Below, piece after piece: positions 7,963-16,872 of a stretch of 64,000 bases of DNA. Position numbers and translations under genes: made by a program. How positions within the stretch are numbered: position 1 is the first letter of the stretch; each line of letters opens with the position of its first letter. This DNA is from Paenibacillus sp. NFR01 (GTDB lineage Bacteria > Bacillota > Bacilli > Paenibacillales > Paenibacillaceae): NCBI RefSeq assembly GCF_900111565.1, contig NZ_FOIK01000002.1, positions 744,001 to 808,000 on the forward strand, given 5' to 3'. The notes under the pieces were generated by a model. That model was not told the origin of the DNA. It saw only the letters and a list, made by a program, of their open reading frames with translations, and searched no databases.

Positions 7963-9096
7963 TTGTTCAGACAAATATCGCTGCTTGCAGCTTCGGCCCT
8001 CGCTCTGTCCATCTGCGGATGCAGCGCCTCCAACCTAACCGGTAGCGGGAATGCAGCGTCTACGGCGAACCCGGTTCAAACGTCCCTTGCTCAGCCGACG
8101 GCAGCAACCGCTACGCCAGCCCCTTCCTCTGCCGAACAATTAACCGGAACGGCGACGGCGGAAGCGGCCGCGAAGGCTTCTTTGGCCGCATCGGATATCC
8201 AGGATATTTTGCAGGACGATCTCCGTGAACTGCTCAACGCATTCAAGGGACAATATATCTGGCAGACCGCGGATGTGCCTTGGTCCGAGCTGTCGTTCCG
8301 CGCGGTGAATCTGCCGAAATACGGCTTGAGCGCGCTTTTTTATGACCAGTCGCCATTGTCCCGGCCGTTCGCCGTGATTCTGCATCCGGAGCTGTCGCAG
8401 ACGCCGCTGCCCGGTCTGGGCGGAGTTTCCGCAGATGCCGACTTTGCGGCCAACGCCAAACGCCAGCCGAATGCGACGGTTGAGGATACGTGGGTGGCCG
8501 AACGGGCCAATACTGCGCGTAAGCTCAGCTATGTAACGGGGGAGCTGAACGTCAGCTATATTTCCGCTTCCCGCCAGGGCGATCCGCCGTTCTTTTATAT
8601 CCGGCTCGATGAATCCTTCCTTTCGCAAGGGCAAGACGCCCACCAACCTGTCTATAATAAGGATCAGGCCTTCGACCTGCTGGATCAGCGGATGCCGGAT
8701 ATCAAAAGCAATTTCAGCTTCACCGGGCTGGTGAATGACGGCGACTTCACGTTCACCAGTTTTTCGCAAGGCGTAGGCGAGACGGTTACGTATATCGTGG
8801 ACCATGATACCGGCAATGTCTTCGATGACGTGAGCGGGTTCAGCCTGGATAATCTGTACATGGCAGACGGGATGCAGATTCTGATGCCAGATGATATGAT
8901 CAGCCGGTTGAAGCGCATAGCGGGCTACAAAGATTACGACATACAATTTTACGGGGCCGAACGAGGAATGTACCTGCTAGACTTTTACCGAAACGGCGCA
9001 CTTGAGAAACGTTATAAAGCCGACCCTGTAAGCGGCGATCTGCTTGAAAATACCGAAACCCGCTCCCTGGTCGTAAACGTACGTGGGCAGAAATGA
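7963..9096 (+). CDS. Putative lipoprotein, unknown function
   Basis: About 377 residues. I favour the TTG at 7963 because AAAGGTGA lies 5 bases upstream; the frame also offers a GTG at 7954 overlapping that ribosome site. The N-terminus is a signal peptide (FRQISLLAASALALSICGC) whose lipobox would put the lipid on the last Cys. A Thr/Ala/Pro/Gln-rich linker of about 50 residues follows and then a globular domain with no family I recognise. It would be anchored on the outer face of the membrane. It stands alone, with a terminator about 250 bases downstream. Confidence 0.65.
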   Translation: MFRQISLLAASALALSICGCSASNLTGSGNAASTANPVQTSLAQPTAATATPAPSSAEQLTGTATAEAAAKASLAASDIQDILQDDLRELLNAFKGQYIWQTADVPWSELSFRAVNLPKYGLSALFYDQSPLSRPFAVILHPELSQTPLPGLGGVSADADFAANAKRQPNATVEDTWVAERANTARKLSYVTGELNVSYISASRQGDPPFFYIRLDESFLSQGQDAHQPVYNKDQAFDLLDQRMPDIKSNFSFTGLVNDGDFTFTSFSQGVGETVTYIVDHDTGNVFDDVSGFSLDNLYMADGMQILMPDDMISRLKRIAGYKDYDIQFYGAERGMYLLDFYRNGALEKRYKADPVSGDLLENTETRSLVVNVRGQK

Positions 9097-9401
9097 CTTC
9101 TTACGCGAAACCGTGCAGGCGGCAAAGCTCATTTCCTCCCAGCCGTCGAGCACAAATCCGCACTGCACAAACAAATGGATGTAGAGTGAAAAGAAATCCG
9201 GATACGTACAAGTTCATTTTATCTAAAACGATGTCAGTATTGTCTATCCTATTTGGCACAGCCCGATGGAGGCCATCCGCGGGCTGGGAACGGGCCGGAA
9301 GTGCTAAGGCTTCCTTGGAGCATTGAAGCGTGGCAGCAGACACAAACGGAAGGACCCATCTACAGATGAAGCTGTCGATGGGTCCTTTGCTGACTTTCTT
9401 A
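9097..9401. other. Gene-poor gap with possible coding remnant
   Basis: About 300 bases between convergent genes. The minus strand near 9105-9210 can be read as FSLYIHLFVQCGFVLDG and onward, which resembles the C-terminus of an enzyme (acetyltransferase or methyltransferase). It has no start, ribosome site or flanking domain. Apart from the terminator at 9350-9388 I see nothing else. Confidence 0.35.
9350..9388. terminator. Bidirectional intrinsic terminator
   Basis: AAGGACCCATC pairs with GATGGGTCCTTT around a 16-base loop, just after the flavodoxin-fold gene on the minus strand and at the end of the lipoprotein transcript on the plus strand. Confidence 0.8.
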
Positions 9402-9953
9402 TTAAACCGTCTTCTCCCGCAGCTCCGCGTTCAGCAGCTCCGCTTTGCGCAGCGCCTCGCGATCTTCGAGAACCGCACCCGGATGATGACCTTCACCGAG
9501 GATGTAGCCCCCGTAGGTCGCGCCGAAGAATTCGAAAATATGCTGGAATTGCAGCACCAGCGGCAGCCCTTTGATCAGCGGCTTATTCCCGCCTACCGCG
9601 ATAACATAACCCGTCTTGTTCTTCATCTGCTCGCGGAAATGCGGACGCTCCGCATCCCGCAGCGTCTGGGACCAGCGGTCGATGAAATTCTTCATCAGCC
9701 CTGACATGCCGTACCAGTATATCGGCGTGGCGAATACAAGGATATCGCAGGCGACCATCCGGTCGATCAGCGCGTTGTAATCATCCCCGCGGTCATAAAA
9801 GCCGCTTTCGCTGTGGCGGAGATCCTCGATGACCTCCACCTTGTAGTCCTTGAGCTTAATCCGCTCAACGTCCAGACCGCGCAAGGCCAGTTCGGCCAGT
9901 TGCTCTGTATTGCCGTTTTCGCGCGTACCGCCATAGATTACTGCTATTTTCAT
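9402..9953 (-). CDS. Flavodoxin-fold NAD(P)H-dependent FMN reductase
   Basis: 183 residues with GGTAAGGAG upstream of the ATG. The N-terminus shows the flavodoxin-like FMN phosphate loop (VIYGGTRENGNTEQLAELAL). The mid-section carries the isoalloxazine-binding signature FATPIYWYGMSGLMKNFIDR. This is typical of NADPH-dependent FMN reductase or iron-sulfur-flavoprotein-type enzymes that reduce quinones, azo compounds or metals. The protein is soluble and cytosolic. It lies 21 bases after the SDR gene and probably shares its transcript, forming a small reductase operon. Confidence 0.85.
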   Translation of the reverse strand: MKIAVIYGGTRENGNTEQLAELALRGLDVERIKLKDYKVEVIEDLRHSESGFYDRGDDYNALIDRMVACDILVFATPIYWYGMSGLMKNFIDRWSQTLRDAERPHFREQMKNKTGYVIAVGGNKPLIKGLPLVLQFQHIFEFFGATYGGYILGEGHHPGAVLEDREALRKAELLNAELREKTV

Positions 9954-9974
9954 CGTGAATTCTCCTTACCGTCC

Positions 9975-10700
9975 TCAAAAAGGATTGGTTGCAATCATAC
10001 TCGCCGTCTTCACATACATACGCGGGTTAATCTTCAACTGATCAATGATAAATTCAGCAACATCCTCCGGCTGTACAAACTTGGAGTCGTTGTTTTCCTT
10101 GATCAGGTTCAGCTCCAGCGCCAGATCGGTCGCAATCGTGCTCGGCGTAAGTGCCGATACGCGGATATTGTTGCGGCGGACCTCCTGGGCCAGCGATTCG
10201 GTAAAGCCGATCACGGCAAACTTGGATGCGCTGTAGGCGCTCGACGTTGCTGCTCCGCTTAAGCCGTTGGTCGACGAAATATTGATGATGTCCCCGCCGT
10301 TTTTGGCGATAAGCTGCGGCAGAACCGCGCGGGTCACGTAATAGGTGCCCATTAGGTTCGTGTCGATCATGCCCTTCCATTCTTCCGGGTCCATCTCCAG
10401 CACCGTACCGAAGGTCGCGATGCCCGCATTGTTGATCAGGATGTCCGCTGGCCCGAGCTCCGCATTCAATTTTGCGATCGCTGCTTCTACCTGTTCTTTG
10501 GATGAAATATCGGCAACCGCATAGGCCACATTAACGCCCAATGCTTTAAGTTCAGCCGCCAGACCCTGCAGAGAAGCTTCCGTTCTCGCCAGCAAGCCGA
10601 CATTTACGCCTTCCGTGGCCAATGCGACCGCTGTTGCCTTTCCGATGCCTCTTGCCGCTCCGGTTACAATTGCCGTTTTGCCTTTCAATGATTGTGCCAT
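9975..10700 (-). CDS. SDR-family reductase (3-ketoacyl-ACP reductase-like)
   Basis: 241 residues from the ATG at 10700 (MAQSLKG); upstream in-frame codons lack a ribosome site. The classical SDR pattern is complete: cofactor loop TGAARGIGKA, NNAG motif, catalytic Ser in NISSTNG, and YSASKFAVIG holding the Tyr and Lys. Homologues are annotated as 3-ketoacyl-ACP reductases, but an isolated copy outside a fatty-acid cluster is more likely a general carbonyl reductase using NADP(H). It is followed closely by the flavodoxin-fold reductase. Confidence 0.85.
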   Translation of the reverse strand: MAQSLKGKTAIVTGAARGIGKATAVALATEGVNVGLLARTEASLQGLAAELKALGVNVAYAVADISSKEQVEAAIAKLNAELGPADILINNAGIATFGTVLEMDPEEWKGMIDTNLMGTYYVTRAVLPQLIAKNGGDIINISSTNGLSGAATSSAYSASKFAVIGFTESLAQEVRRNNIRVSALTPSTIATDLALELNLIKENNDSKFVQPEDVAEFIIDQLKINPRMYVKTASMIATNPF

Positions 10701-10796
10701 ATGTAGCTGGCTCCCTCCATTTGGTCTTTGTCTTCCCATACATTATACTATGCCCGGAGGGACAAGGCTAAGCGTAGCAAGAGTACGTTTGATCGG

Positions 10797-12140
10797 TCAG
10801 CGTTTGCCGCCGCGCAGCGCATAGAGGACGAAGATCAGAATAAACCAGACCGGAGTAAAGAGTACCGCCGGACGCGTATCATCGGCAATCAGCATAATGA
10901 CCAGAATGGCGGCAAACAAGGCTAGCACGATGTAGTTGACCGCCGGCGTGAACGGCGCTTTGAATTTGGACGCAGTCTGCAAAGCCGGCTGTTTTTTCTT
11001 ATACAGAATATGGCTGACCAGCACGACGCCCCAGACCCAAATGAAGCAAATGGCACTGATCGTAGTCACCACGTCAAAAGCCCGGTCCGGAAGAAGCTTG
11101 CTCAGCAGCGCGCCGGCGGAAATGACCAACGTCGAGATCAGCAGCGAATTGCCCGGCACGTGATTGCGGTTCAGCTTGCCAAGCCGCGGCGAAGCCTGCT
11201 TATTGCGGCTCAAATTATACAAAATCCGGCTGGTCGAGAACATGCCGCTGTTGCAAGCGGAGGCCGCCGAGGTCAGAACGACGAAATTGATAACCCCTGC
11301 GGCGATCGGAATGCCGACCAGCGTGAAGGTTTTGACAAACGGGCTTTCTGCCGGGCTAAGCTCCGTCCACGGATTGATGCAGAGCAGAACGAACAACGCG
11401 CCGACATAGAAAAAGAGTATCCGCAGCGGAATTTTATTGATCGCCGACGGGATATTTTTCTCCGGATCCGCCGTTTCCGCCGCCGACACCCCGACCAGCT
11501 CCACGCCGACATAGGCAAATACAACCATCTGGAAGGAGAATAAAAACCCGGACACCCCGTTCGGGAAAATACCGCCATGCGACCATAGATTCCGTACCGT
11601 AACCGATCCGGCATCCGTCTTGAAGCCGATGATCAGCAGAACGACGCCCAGGCCGATCAGCGCCAGAATCGTAACCACCTTGATGAGCGCAAACCAGAAT
11701 TCCAGTTCGCCGAAATTTTTTACCGTCATCAGATTAAGCGCCAGCAAAACGACCAGACAGACGACGGCCGGTACCCACTGCGGAATGTCAAACCAATACT
11801 GCACATATACGCCGACTGCGATGACATCGGCCATAGCCGTCATAATCCAGCAGAACCAGTAGGTCCAGCCGGTGACAAAAGCCACGCGAGGCCCCAAATA
11901 ATCCTCCGCAATATCCGTAAACGACTGGTAGCCCGCTTTTGAGAGCAGCAGCTCCCCCAGCGCCCGCATTACGAAAAATACGGCAATCCCGACGATCAGA
12001 TAAGTAAGCATGATGGAAGGCCCGGCCTTCTCAATCGCTCTACCCGACCCCAGAAAAAGTCCTGTGCCGATCGTGCCCCCGATTGCAATCAGCTGGACAT
12101 GCCGGTTCGCGAGTTCCCGTTTTAATTCTGTCTGTGCCAT
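10797..12140 (-). CDS. Amino-acid permease (glycine/D-alanine/D-serine type)
   Basis: 447 residues, about 12 membrane segments, of the amino acid-polyamine-organocation superfamily. The hallmark near the N-terminus is IAIGGTIGTGLFLGSGRAI, with ELANRHVQLIA just before it. The overall pattern matches the AnsP/GabP/CycA group; CycA imports glycine, D-alanine and D-serine. The glycine riboswitch in the leader strongly supports glycine or alanine as substrate. Ribosome site GGGGGAG precedes the ATG. Confidence 0.88.
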   Translation of the reverse strand: MAQTELKRELANRHVQLIAIGGTIGTGLFLGSGRAIEKAGPSIMLTYLIVGIAVFFVMRALGELLLSKAGYQSFTDIAEDYLGPRVAFVTGWTYWFCWIMTAMADVIAVGVYVQYWFDIPQWVPAVVCLVVLLALNLMTVKNFGELEFWFALIKVVTILALIGLGVVLLIIGFKTDAGSVTVRNLWSHGGIFPNGVSGFLFSFQMVVFAYVGVELVGVSAAETADPEKNIPSAINKIPLRILFFYVGALFVLLCINPWTELSPAESPFVKTFTLVGIPIAAGVINFVVLTSAASACNSGMFSTSRILYNLSRNKQASPRLGKLNRNHVPGNSLLISTLVISAGALLSKLLPDRAFDVVTTISAICFIWVWGVVLVSHILYKKKQPALQTASKFKAPFTPAVNYIVLALFAAILVIMLIADDTRPAVLFTPVWFILIFVLYALRGGKR

Positions 12141-12176
12141 ACTTGTCTCCCCCTTAATGTGTGCGGTGCATGGATG

Positions 12177-12212
12177 AAAAAAAAAAAAAGAGACTGGATG
12201 TCATCCAGTCTC
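12177..12212 (-). terminator. Riboswitch expression platform: intrinsic terminator
   Basis: GAGACTGGATG pairs with CATCCAGTCTC (12190-12212), followed on the minus strand by 13 consecutive T (12177-12189). It lies between the glycine aptamer and the permease start codon, so it is the switch element of the riboswitch. Confidence 0.85.
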
Positions 12213-12360
12213 AGGGCACATAAGAATAGCAAATGATAGACCAGCCCTGCAGACACGGGTCCGCCTGGCTAATCCTGCATTCAATACTCTTCTGTCCTTT
12301 TGCCTGAGATTATGAACCCTTCGGCGCCGCGGTAATCCGCGGTCTCTCCAGAAGCTGCTC
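12213..12360 (-). promoter_or_regulatory. Glycine riboswitch (single aptamer)
   Basis: On the minus strand, reading from about 12355, the leader contains CTGGAGAGACC, then GCGCCGAAGGG, then ATCTCAGGCAAAAGGACAG. These are the conserved elements of the glycine aptamer. Only one complete aptamer is visible; the following 70 bases (to about 12213) could be the ghost aptamer typical of single-aptamer forms. The terminator follows. Glycine binding would be expected to control read-through into the permease gene. Confidence 0.9.
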
Positions 12361-12470
12361 CGGCCATAGTGTGATCCATGACCATCATAGCTTGTGAAAT
12401 ATGAAATTGATTTCTTAACATATTACTTGGTATGTGAAGATTTGAACAGTGACAAAAATCAACAGTCAGC

Positions 12471-12503
12471 AAAAAGCGGACAGGCATCGGCCCATCCGCT
12501 TTC
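12471..12503 (-). terminator. Terminator of the arabinose operon
   Basis: On the minus strand GAAAGCGGA pairs with TCCGCTTT and is followed by TTTTT. It lies 28 bases after the araA stop codon. Confidence 0.75.
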
Positions 12504-12530
12504 GTTTTAAGAAACCGCTTATTCTGAAAA

Positions 12531-13955
12531 CTATTTGATGACGACGTAATCCAGGTTCACGAGTTTAGCGTAAGCGACGATTTGATCCGTAGTCAGGTTC
12601 AGGGATACGACCGTATGATGGCCGCCGCCGTTTTCGATCCAGGCTTTGACGCCGTCCTGGAAGTTCGGCTTCACTTGCCACAATACGCGGGCTACCGGCA
12701 GCTTAGGTGCCGGAACCGTTGGCTCGAACGCGGTTACTTCGTTGATCAGCAGCTTGTAGTGGGTACCGAAGTCAGCCATCGATACGACTACGCCTTCGCC
12801 GGCTTTGCCGTCGAATACGAGGCGGGCCGGATCTTCGCGGTCGCCGATGCCGAGCGGGGATACGAGCACCTTCGGTTTGTTGCTGGCCAGGCTCGGATCG
12901 ACTTCAAGCATATGCGATTGCAGAATGGCTTCCTGTCCGGCGGCCATTTCATACGTATAATCTTCCATGAATCCGGTGTTTTGGTTATGGGACATCACTT
13001 TCAACAGACGGTCCAGGGCAGCCGTCTTCCAGTCGCCTTCGCCGGCAAAGCCGTAGCCTTGGGCCATCAGGCGTTGTACGGCCAGACCCGGAAGCTGCTT
13101 CATGCCGTGCAGATCTTCGAAGTTCGAAGTGAAGGCATTGTAGCCGCCTTTGTCGAGGAATTTCTTCAGGGCGATTTCGTAGCTGGCTTGAACTTTTACA
13201 CTCGCTTCCCAAGCTTCTTTGCTGTAATCGCCGTAGTCGAAATCATACAGCTCGGCATATTCGGCGAACAAAGCGTCGATCTCTTCGGTGGTTACGGCGT
13301 TCACGTATGCCACCAGATCGCCGATGCCGAAGTAATCGACGGTCCAGCCGAACTGGATTTGGGCTTCGACTTTGTCGCCTTCGGTTACGCCGACATTGCG
13401 CATGTTGTCGCCAAAACGGGCCACTTTGATGTTGAAGCTTTCGTTATAGGCAACGGCTACGTCCATCCATTCGGCGATTTGCTTTTGCACTTCCGGACGT
13501 TCCCAGTAGCCGACAACCACTTTATTTTGCTTCTTGAGGCGGGCATTGATAAAGCCGTATTCGCGGTCGCCGTGGGCAGCCTGGTTCAGGTTCATGAAGT
13601 CCATGTCGATCGTTGCCCATGGGATGCTTTCGTTATATTGCGTAGCCAGGTGCAGCAGCGGCTTTTGCAGCAGCTTGGTGCCGCGGATCCACATTTTCGC
13701 CGGGGAGAAGGTGTGCATCCAGGTGATGACGCCGGCCACTTCGTCGCGGTAGTTGACTTCCTTCATGATCTTGGTGATTTTGTCTGCACTCACTGCCAGA
13801 TCCTGCAGCACGAGCGGGTAAGGCAGAACGCCGCTTTGGTTCAGGGCGTCCGTCATTTCCTGGGCATGCGCTTTAACTTCGGCGAGCGCTTCTTCTCCGT
13901 ACAGATGCTGCGAACCTACGACAAACCAGAACTCTTTCGCGATTGCTGTTGACAT
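12531..13955 (-). CDS. araA: L-arabinose isomerase
   Basis: 474 residues, the normal length. It converts L-arabinose to L-ribulose with a Mn2+ cofactor in the cytosol. Recognisable family segments are [16 protein letters not shown] at the N-terminus, [29 protein letters not shown] (one metal-ligand Glu) and the C-terminal [10 protein letters not shown] with metal-binding His. Ribosome site AGAGGAA precedes the ATG. It is the last gene of araB-araD-araA and is separated from araD by a 280-base gap that holds a structured repeat. Control is by AraR, from the promoter at 16627-16655. Confidence 0.97.
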   Translation of the reverse strand: MSTAIAKEFWFVVGSQHLYGEEALAEVKAHAQEMTDALNQSGVLPYPLVLQDLAVSADKITKIMKEVNYRDEVAGVITWMHTFSPAKMWIRGTKLLQKPLLHLATQYNESIPWATIDMDFMNLNQAAHGDREYGFINARLKKQNKVVVGYWERPEVQKQIAEWMDVAVAYNESFNIKVARFGDNMRNVGVTEGDKVEAQIQFGWTVDYFGIGDLVAYVNAVTTEEIDALFAEYAELYDFDYGDYSKEAWEASVKVQASYEIALKKFLDKGGYNAFTSNFEDLHGMKQLPGLAVQRLMAQGYGFAGEGDWKTAALDRLLKVMSHNQNTGFMEDYTYEMAAGQEAILQSHMLEVDPSLASNKPKVLVSPLGIGDREDPARLVFDGKAGEGVVVSMADFGTHYKLLINEVTAFEPTVPAPKLPVARVLWQVKPNFQDGVKAWIENGGGHHTVVSLNLTTDQIVAYAKLVNLDYVVIK

Positions 13956-14030
13956 GTGGGGTTCCTCTTTTCGTGTTATGATGGTTGGATGAAATGACGG
14001 GTTAACTCGGCTCGGGCAGCACTGCGGGAA

Positions 14031-14177
14031 TGTTTGGACTTTCGGCCGCTGTTGTATCCAGATTTCTTAATTAAATCCGCCATTGGCGGATGAAATCGTG
14101 AGACAGCAGACGCTTCCGATGCGAGCTTTCCTGCGGAAAGCTTTCAGGCGGTCGCTACCGCGCCTCCAGTTCCAAAC
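14031..14177. repeat. Dispersed nested-hairpin repeat, copy 1 (between araD and araA)
   Basis: The left end TGTTTGGACTTTCGGCCGCT and right end AGTTCCAAAC form imperfect terminal inverted repeats. Inside are perfect hairpins ATCCGCC-ATT-GGCGGAT (14075-14091), AGCTTTCC-TGC-GGAAAGCT (14124-14142) and GCGGT-CGCT-ACCGC (14148-14161). A second copy lies at 57903-58010. It holds no gene and is inside the ara operon transcript. Confidence 0.8.
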
Positions 14178-14235
14178 TTCTCTCCGCGCCTTCGCGCCTT
14201 GTTAAGAAGCCATTTCATCTTTGGTTGGTAAAATA

Positions 14236-14931
14236 TTATTTCTGCCCGTAGTAGGCGTCCTTGCCGTGCTTGCGCAGGTAATGCTTATCCAGGATGCGCT
14301 GCGGCAGCTCTTCGGCAAAATGATTCAGCTCGCGGGCGAACAGGTTCATCTTCGACACTTCCTCCAGCACGACGCTGTTCATCACCGCCGAATGGGCGTC
14401 CTTGCCCCAGGTGAACGGGGCATGGCCTTTCAGCAGCACGCCGGGAACCGCCATCACGTCCAGACCGCGCTGCTCGAAAGTCTCGATAATCACGCGGCCC
14501 GTCTCCGCTTCATAACCGCGGTCGATCTCTTCCTGGGTCAGGAAGCGGGTGCACGGCACGGCGCCGTAGAAGGTATCGGCATGGGTGGTGCCCATCACCG
14601 GCACATCCAGGCCGGCCTGCGCCCAGATTGTCGCCCATGTCGAATGCGTGTGCACAATGCCGCCGATTTCGGCGTAATGCTTGTAAAGCACCGCATGGGT
14701 CGGCGTATCGGAAGATGGGCGCATGTCGCCTTCCACCACGTTGCCGTCGAAATCGACGACGACCATGTCGCTCGGCTTCATTTTGTCGTAGCTGACGCCG
14801 CTTGGCTTGATGACGAACAGCCCGCTTTCGCGGTCCACCGCGCTCACATTGCCCCAAGTATATTTGACCAGTCCATGCTTCGGCAGGTCCAGATTGGCTT
14901 CATAGACCTCTTCTTTCAAACGCTCTAACAT
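14236..14931 (-). CDS. araD: L-ribulose-5-phosphate 4-epimerase
   Basis: 231 residues, the normal length. It converts L-ribulose 5-phosphate to D-xylulose 5-phosphate, feeding the pentose phosphate pathway. Zinc-binding His residues sit in [12 protein letters not shown] and the later [32 protein letters not shown] is the phosphate-binding region. The ATG is one base past the araB stop, and its GGAGGG ribosome site lies in the end of araB, so the two are translationally coupled. Confidence 0.96.
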   Translation of the reverse strand: MLERLKEEVYEANLDLPKHGLVKYTWGNVSAVDRESGLFVIKPSGVSYDKMKPSDMVVVDFDGNVVEGDMRPSSDTPTHAVLYKHYAEIGGIVHTHSTWATIWAQAGLDVPVMGTTHADTFYGAVPCTRFLTQEEIDRGYEAETGRVIIETFEQRGLDVMAVPGVLLKGHAPFTWGKDAHSAVMNSVVLEEVSKMNLFARELNHFAEELPQRILDKHYLRKHGKDAYYGQK

Positions 14932-14932
14932 C

Positions 14933-16552
14933 TTATTCCCTCCAGTTCTCTACCAGGTGATCTACTGCGGCCTGCTCGATGGCCAAGCCTTTCACATATC
15001 GCTCCATAAACAGTTCGAAGCCTTGCACATCCGCGCTGTCCGGGCGGATTTCCTGACCTTCCGCATCTTTGAATACTGTATTCTCAAGGTAGTCGGCCAG
15101 CGGCTCCCCAGCGGCTTTGTCCGTCAGGTAAGCGGCGAGAATCGCCATGCCCCAGGCTCCGCCTTCGCCGGCGGTAGACATGACGGATACCGGAACGTTC
15201 AGCGCTGCGGCAACCATTTTTTGACCAACGAGCGGAGTCTTGAACAATCCCCCGTGGGCCAGGATGCTGTCGATGGCGACATCTTCCTTCTTGGTCAGGA
15301 TGTCCATACCGATCTTTAGCGCCGCAAAAGCAGTGAAGAGATGCACGCGCATGAAGTTCGCCAGGTTAAACCGGCTTTCCGGCGAACGGACGAAGAGCGG
15401 GCGTCCTTTTTCGATGCCGGTAATATTCTCGCCGGAGAAATAGCCGTAGCTCAGCAGGCCGCCGCCGTCGGCGTCCGCTTCCAGCGCCTTATTGAACATG
15501 ACGCTGAAGAGCTGCGCCGCATCCGCCTTTTGGCCCATCGCTTCATAAAACTCGCGGAACAAGCCCATCCAGGCGTTGATGTCGCTGGAGCAGTTGTTGG
15601 CATGCACCATCCCGACCGGGCTGCCGTCCGGCGTCGTCACCATATCGATTTCCGGATACACGGCGGTCAGGTCTTTTTCCAGGACGATCATGGCAAATAC
15701 CGAGGTGCCTACCGAGATGTTGCCGGTCCGTTTGCGCACGCTGTTCGTGGCGACCATTCCGGTTCCGGCATCGCCCTCCGGCGGACACAGCACAATGCCC
15801 GGCTGCAAATCGCCCGAAGGGTCGAGAATCTTCGCTCCGGCTTCGGTCAATGCACCCGCTTGTTCGCCGGCGCTGTACACTTTCGGAAGGACTTCCGACA
15901 GCTTCCAAGGGTACCCCTTGCCGGCCACAAGCTCGTCAAACTGCTGCAGCATGGCTGCATTGTAATTCAGCGTAGCTTCGTCGATCGGGAACATGCCCGA
16001 AGCATCGCCGATGCCAAGCGCTTTATTGCCGGTCAGCAGCCAGTGGATATAGCCGGCCAGCGTTGTCACGTAATCGATCTGCGGCACATGCGGCTCTTCG
16101 TTCAGGATGGCCTGGTACACATGCGCGATGCTCCAGCGTTCCGGGATGTTGAACTCAAAAAGCTCCGTGAGCGCTTTGGCCGCGGCGCCGGTCGTGGCAT
16201 TGCGCCAGGTCCGGAACGGCACCAGCAGTTCGCCTGCCTTGTCGAAGGCCATATATCCGTGCATCATGGCAGAGAAGCCGATCGAACCGACGGTTTGCAA
16301 AGTCACTCCGTATTTCCGCTGTACTTCTGCTTTCATTTCGCTGTAAGCGTCCTGCAGGCCTTTGATAATATCGGCCAGGTTGTATGTCCAGTAACCGCCG
16401 ACCAGCAGATTCTCCCATTCATAGCTGCCCGAAGCAATCGTTTCAAACCGGCGGTCAATCAGCACCGCCTTGATACGTGTGGATCCAAATTCGATCCCAA
16501 GCGCCGTTTCCCCCTTGGTAATCGCCTGTGCAATGTTCTGATCCATGCTCAC
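14933..16552 (-). CDS. araB: Ribulokinase, FGGY family
   Basis: 539 residues. It phosphorylates L-ribulose with ATP, the second step of arabinose use. The FGGY kinase fold is clear: [17 protein letters not shown] (phosphate loop), WRNATTG, the substrate-region motif [21 protein letters not shown] and [15 protein letters not shown]. The assignment to ribulose rests on its place at the head of araB-araD-araA; by sequence alone it reads as a general FGGY sugar kinase. The start is GTG at 16552 or ATG at 16546, both served by AGAGGGGAG. Confidence 0.9.
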   Translation of the reverse strand: MSMDQNIAQAITKGETALGIEFGSTRIKAVLIDRRFETIASGSYEWENLLVGGYWTYNLADIIKGLQDAYSEMKAEVQRKYGVTLQTVGSIGFSAMMHGYMAFDKAGELLVPFRTWRNATTGAAAKALTELFEFNIPERWSIAHVYQAILNEEPHVPQIDYVTTLAGYIHWLLTGNKALGIGDASGMFPIDEATLNYNAAMLQQFDELVAGKGYPWKLSEVLPKVYSAGEQAGALTEAGAKILDPSGDLQPGIVLCPPEGDAGTGMVATNSVRKRTGNISVGTSVFAMIVLEKDLTAVYPEIDMVTTPDGSPVGMVHANNCSSDINAWMGLFREFYEAMGQKADAAQLFSVMFNKALEADADGGGLLSYGYFSGENITGIEKGRPLFVRSPESRFNLANFMRVHLFTAFAALKIGMDILTKKEDVAIDSILAHGGLFKTPLVGQKMVAAALNVPVSVMSTAGEGGAWGMAILAAYLTDKAAGEPLADYLENTVFKDAEGQEIRPDSADVQGFELFMERYVKGLAIEQAAVDHLVENWRE

Positions 16553-16597
16553 GTTACTCCCCTCTGTCCCTACTTTGTTAACGTCTAATATACATTA

Positions 16598-16611
16598 AGA
16601 AGGCGCTTTCC
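16598..16611 (-). promoter_or_regulatory. Possible catabolite-responsive element (cre)
   Basis: The minus strand reads GGAAAGCGCCTTCT, matching the core of the cre consensus TGWAANCGNTNWCA with mismatches at the ends. It lies about 10-20 bases downstream of the predicted araB transcription start, a usual place for CcpA repression. Confidence 0.4.
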
Positions 16612-16626
16612 CTTATTGACAGCCCT

Positions 16627-16655
16627 AGTATATTTTTTGTTCGTACATTTGTCAA
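16627..16655 (-). promoter_or_regulatory. araB promoter with AraR operator in the spacer
   Basis: On the minus strand TTGACA (16650-16655), a 17-base spacer and TATACT (16627-16632) form a near-consensus sigma-A promoter. The spacer contains AAATGTACGAACAAAA (16635-16650), which resembles the B. subtilis AraR box. Bound AraR would cover the core promoter. Confidence 0.85.
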
Positions 16656-16779
16656 CACACATTATAAGATATACCTACAAATATCATAATGATAAGTGGG
16701 CGGAATAACCCTCTAAACCCGAAGCTTCTTCATAAACTACCCGTCTAGTCCTGATTTTGGTTTCGAAATGCAGAAAAGA

Positions 16780-16855
16780 TGTTACAAAACGCAGAATCAT
16801 GTTAAAATATGTACATACAACTATTAACGGAACGACAATTCGTACTCGAACAAAT
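16780..16855 (+). promoter_or_regulatory. araR promoter with two AraR-like operators
   Basis: TGTTAC (16780-16785) and TAAAAT (16803-16808), spaced 17 bases, are a plausible promoter. ATATGTACATACAACT (16807-16822) overlaps the -10 box and ATTCGTACTCGAACAAAT (16838-16855) lies in the leader. Both resemble AraR half-site pairs, which implies autoregulation. Confidence 0.65.
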
Positions 16856-16872
16856 GCGAAAGAGTGGGATCG

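Noticed and set aside
9105..9210. Minus-strand stretch resembling the C-terminus of an acetyltransferase or methyltransferase
   Set aside because: Too short, no start or ribosome site, no supporting domain upstream; at most a remnant.
12281..12487. 68-codon frame over the permease leader
   Set aside because: It overlaps the glycine aptamer; the conserved RNA explains the sequence.
12582..13952. Long plus-strand frame antisense to araA
   Set aside because: Shadow of a high-GC conserved gene; the composition is His/Val/Phe-rich with no recognisable domain, and there is no ribosome site.
15341..16588. 415-codon frame antisense to araB
   Set aside because: Shadow; Arg/His/Gln-rich composition without a domain, and it crosses the araB start region.
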